DNA of 64,000 nt. It comes from Ovis canadensis (taxonomy: Eukaryota; Chordata; Mammalia; Artiodactyla; Bovidae). A program made the translations under genes and the position numbers. Where the stretch lies: positions 39,529,001 to 39,593,000 of the forward strand of contig NC_091262.1 in the NCBI RefSeq assembly GCF_042477335.2, read 5' to 3'. The notes beneath the pieces were generated by a model. That model was not told the origin of the DNA, searched no databases, and saw only the letters and a program-made list of their open reading frames with translations. This document shows, piece after piece, positions 61,201-64,000 of the stretch. The stretch's first letter is position 1; each line of letters opens with the position of its first letter.

Positions 61201-63875
61201 CTCAGTAATCTATCTTTGGATGAAGATCAGATGCCTCATGACCTACAACCAGTACTGGAAAAAGACATAATTTTAGGGCCTATCTCCAACCTGGATGGAA
61301 GGACTTTTTTTATCAGGTACTCTTAACTAGCTCATGCATGAAACTGAAGAGAAATTAACTTTTAGATTAATTCCCACTTCCAAAGGCCACTACACTGGAT
61401 TGGTCTATAGAGAAGGCAGCTGACCTGATCTCTCCTTAAAATGATGCTCAAACAGAGGAGAAACTACACTACACCAGGATGAGAAGATGACGACATCAGA
61501 GGTAGATAGCTTGTCCAAGATGCTGGACCTGATTTGTATGATCATTTATAATGTTTTCTTGACTTCTTAGACATTTGCATACAAATCAAATGCTTTTCTA
61601 TCATAGACCTGATCCGATGCTAGTTTTAGAAATCAATCCAATTGTTGGGTTTGTGGCCAATTATCTGTGTCTAGTTCTGGGTTACCTTGTTAAATTTCTC
61701 TACTATAAGACTCTAACTGGTTGGCCCTGAGAAAATTTACTTTAAAAAAAAAATATATATATATAGTCATATTCAGATCACTGTGATATTACTAGATGGG
61801 ATCCCCTCACCAGGCCAATTAATAATGCCTGCTCTGACTCTGGCCATAAATTTGAGCTTTCTTCTATTATTCAAGCTCAAACAGATCAACAAGCAAAGTT
61901 TCAGCAAAGGAGGAAAAAACATCTCCCACAATTATAGGATGGATTTATATAGATAACACCAGGCTATGGTAATTTAGGTTTAAAGGCTCCTCTATGTTGG
62001 AAACAATTAAATCATACTAAAGATGATCAGTCTAGTAACACCAGAAAACTGGGCTATGTGCCTTATAGACAGTGCCAATATATAATTTCCCTGGAAGATG
62101 AAGATTCGTACAGAGTAAGCTAAGTACAATGACCTGTGATATACTGAGCTACATCTAATGGAAGCTCTTAAGTCTTACTTGTGACTTTACTAATACTGCT
62201 GGCTATGTTATTTGTATTTCACCTGTTTTACAAAATTGCTGTTTCTTACACTGCCAAATGCATGACTGAGGCCTGTGATACAATAATATATAGTTCCATA
62301 TGAGATTGATGATGGTACCAGTGTAACTCTAGATATGGGAAGAAGCAACAAGAGGGAATGTTTTCCTGGACCAAGAGGCTAGTAAGACAGGTGGTCCAGA
62401 GAATTCTGGATACTATTCTATGGCCTAGTCCAGTAACAGCACATTGAGTGGCCTGTCAACAAAATCTTTGCCAAACCTGAAAATGGACATTCTCAGCACC
62501 ATGGGATAAAATAGTCATGAAATGCCTCCCTCAAAATCATGGTCAAGTTTATAACCAAAAAGGGGCTCTGCCAACTGAAAACTGGTACTTGCCATCCACA
62601 TCTACAAAGATTAAATCATGGCCACTGCAACTGCTGACTTTCAACTCCCCTGAAAGGAGTTCAGGGTGAAAATCAAGAATGAGGCACTCCGTGCTCTGGG
62701 AAAAACTGGCAAAACAGGCCATCAGGTAGTTAGATCTTTTCCAGAAAAGATTTTACGAGTTCCAATTCTTGCATCTTCTCATACGTAGAAAAACACTGAC
62801 GTCATTAACGGTGAAATCTGCCTTGGCTATTAAGAAAAAGTTTACAATTAAAAGTCAAAATAGAGTAGCTATGGTTCAAACATTCTGGGAAATAACTAGG
62901 TGATGCTATGGGTGTACTTTCAGATTAGACCTTGTATTGCTAAACACGAGTTTTTTGAGTCACGTCAGGCTTGGATGTCACCATTCTCAAAACAATGTCT
63001 GCTGGAGGCTAGTAACTTCTACCTCGCTGCTGCTGCTGCTGCTTCTAAGTCGCGTCAGTTGTGTCTGACTCTGTGCGACCCCGTCCCTGGGATTCTCCAG
63101 GCAAGAACATTGGAGTGGGTTGCCATTTCCTTTTCCATTGCATGAAAGTGAAAAGTGAAAGGGAAGTCGCTCAGTCATGTCTGACTCAGCGACCCCATGG
63201 ACTGCAGCCTACCAGGCTCCTCCGTCCATGGGATTTTCCAGGCAAGAGTAGTGGAGTAGGGTGCCATTGCCTTCTCTGAACTTCTACCTTACTTTTTATT
63301 TTTTATTTTTTTCTACCTTACTTTTTATAAAACTGGGCAACTGGCTACCTGGCTACAAGTCTCTCTGAAGTGCCAGGTCCAGACTGGGTTTCAGGCCTAT
63401 TCTTCTAAAAAGAAGTGACATTTATTTTGTCTATTAAAATTCCAGTTATCCCTCCTACAGCTGCTTCTAATTGGGTCTGTTACAACAAAATGGCAGACCA
63501 AGAGTCAGTTCTGGGACTGGGAACTCAGGAATACTTCCAATTCAGTGTCTATTCTCCAAGCTGGGGCAGTCCTATGCCCCATTTTGACAGGAAGTTATCA
63601 CAGTCATAGTTGCCCAGTTCCCTAAATACAAACTGAGCAGGACTCTGTGGGGCTCTGGAGTACAGATCTGTTGTGTGTTCTCCGTTTCTTATCTGTAAGA
63701 TATAGGCTTCATTCAGCCTCCTTGACTTTCCCTGAGTTCCAAAGGGTGGATTCAAACAATTGCTAATCAGGGAGGGGAGGGGTTACAGAAACAGGAAAAA
63801 CAATCAAATGGTGATACAGCCTTGAGATAGGGTCCTGGTTCCTACTCAAAGAAATATGCATAACAATGTCTTTGA
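58220..63875 (+). mobile_element. ERV-B internal region, copy 2
   Basis: Collinear with copy 1 from the leader to 'gcataacaatgtctttgag' (63858-63876). It keeps segments that copy 1 lost: about 59075-59160, 61315-61455 and 61750-62005. It is AT-rich, and no frame over about 80 codons has retroviral features. I cannot recognise gag, protease, RT or integrase motifs; the last 2.5 kb looks env-like at best. Inserts: Bov-A2 at 63025-63278 and a small 'ttctaccttactttttat' duplication near 63282-63330. The element continues beyond or is cut by the repeat at 63895. Confidence 0.8.
63025..63278 (-). mobile_element. Bov-A2 SINE with TSD
   Basis: Antisense Bov-A2 starting with the (GCT)n tail ('cgctgctgctgctgctgctt'). 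Bounded by the 11-bp duplication AACTTCTACCT at 63014-63024 and 63279-63289. Absent from ERV-B copy 1 (around 27278-27290). Confidence 0.95.
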
Positions 63876-63892
63876 GTTCTACAGAACTGTAA

Positions 63893-63930
63893 CCCGTGTG
63901 TGCGTGTGTGTGCGCACACGCGCGCACATA
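63893..63930. repeat. Alternating purine-pyrimidine (GT/GC/CA) tract
   Basis: 'gtgtgtgcgtgtgtgtgcgc' followed by 'acacgcgcgcacat': near-perfect alternation including CG steps. It lies at the tail of the antisense SINE that follows. Confidence 0.85.
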
Positions 63931-64000
63931 AGTGCTCGGTCCTGCCTGATTCTTTCACAACCCCATAGACTGTAACCCAGCAGGCTCCTCTGTTCATGGG
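63931..64000 (-). mobile_element. BovA/Bov-tA SINE, cut by window end
   Basis: 'agtgctcggtcctgcctgat', 'tctttcacaaccccatagac', 'caggctcctctgttcatggg': start of an antisense SINE. Confidence 0.88.

Noticed and set aside
55235-64000. MTHFS first coding exon
   Set aside because: No CpG-rich segment or frame ending in the expected ...QK before a GT was found; the exon is presumably beyond the window.

Overview
The window is nuclear DNA from a ruminant, most likely a bovid such as cattle. The evidence is the repeat content: BovB LINEs, tRNA-Glu/BovB-derived Bov-tA and Bov-A2 SINEs (ruminant specific), CHR-type SINEs (whale/hippo/ruminant), bovine-type L1 3' ends and gammaretrovirus-like endogenous retroviruses (ERVs). 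There are no operons, no prokaryotic genes and no CRISPR array.

The only functional protein-coding gene I can support is MTHFS (5-formyltetrahydrofolate cyclo-ligase), on the minus strand. The coding part of its last exon is at 46636-46859 and the preceding exon at 54973-55234; both have intact splice sites and compatible phases. The first exon (about 39 residues in human) is not in the window and should lie beyond 64000. Three exon-like pseudogene scraps were also seen: a Tec-family kinase exon (best fit BMX) at 2596-2762, a type II cadherin exon at 46929-47170 just inside the MTHFS intron, and unrecognised coding-like stretches near 19.1-19.3 kb and 48.2-48.9 kb.

Layout. 1-5 kb: antisense L1 pieces, one with a clean target-site duplication (TSD), a Bov-A2 and a diverged local duplication. 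5.1-8.4 kb: BovB (sense). 8.7-17.1 kb: an old mosaic of decayed sense L1 with inverted and direct internal duplications, a ~30-bp degenerate minisatellite, two antisense LTRs and BovB/SINE inserts. 17.1-18.6 kb: BovB fragments, one of which splits a hAT DNA transposon. 18.6-21.2 kb: mostly single-copy DNA. 21.2-28.9 kb: a composite ERV. Its outer element (ERV-A) has two ~395-bp LTRs, a 5-bp TSD CCTGC, a tRNA-Pro primer site, the start of gag and the end of env; an LTR plus internal region of a second family (ERV-B, tRNA-Arg primer site) sits inside it. 28.9-46 kb: SINEs, CHR, MIR, L1 and BovB, including a near full-length antisense BovB at 40.9-44.4 kb. 46-55.3 kb: MTHFS exons and their intron. 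57.4 kb to the end: a second ERV-B copy in the same orientation as the first.

The genes do not form a pathway. The main biology is (i) one folate-metabolism gene whose last two exons lie between two direct ERV-B copies about 35 kb apart, and (ii) a well stratified record of nested insertions, several with readable TSDs. No new protein system is evident; the most unusual items are the ERV-B family, the chimeric ERV-A/ERV-B locus, the inverted duplication at 8.8/9.9 kb and the two unprocessed-looking exon fragments.
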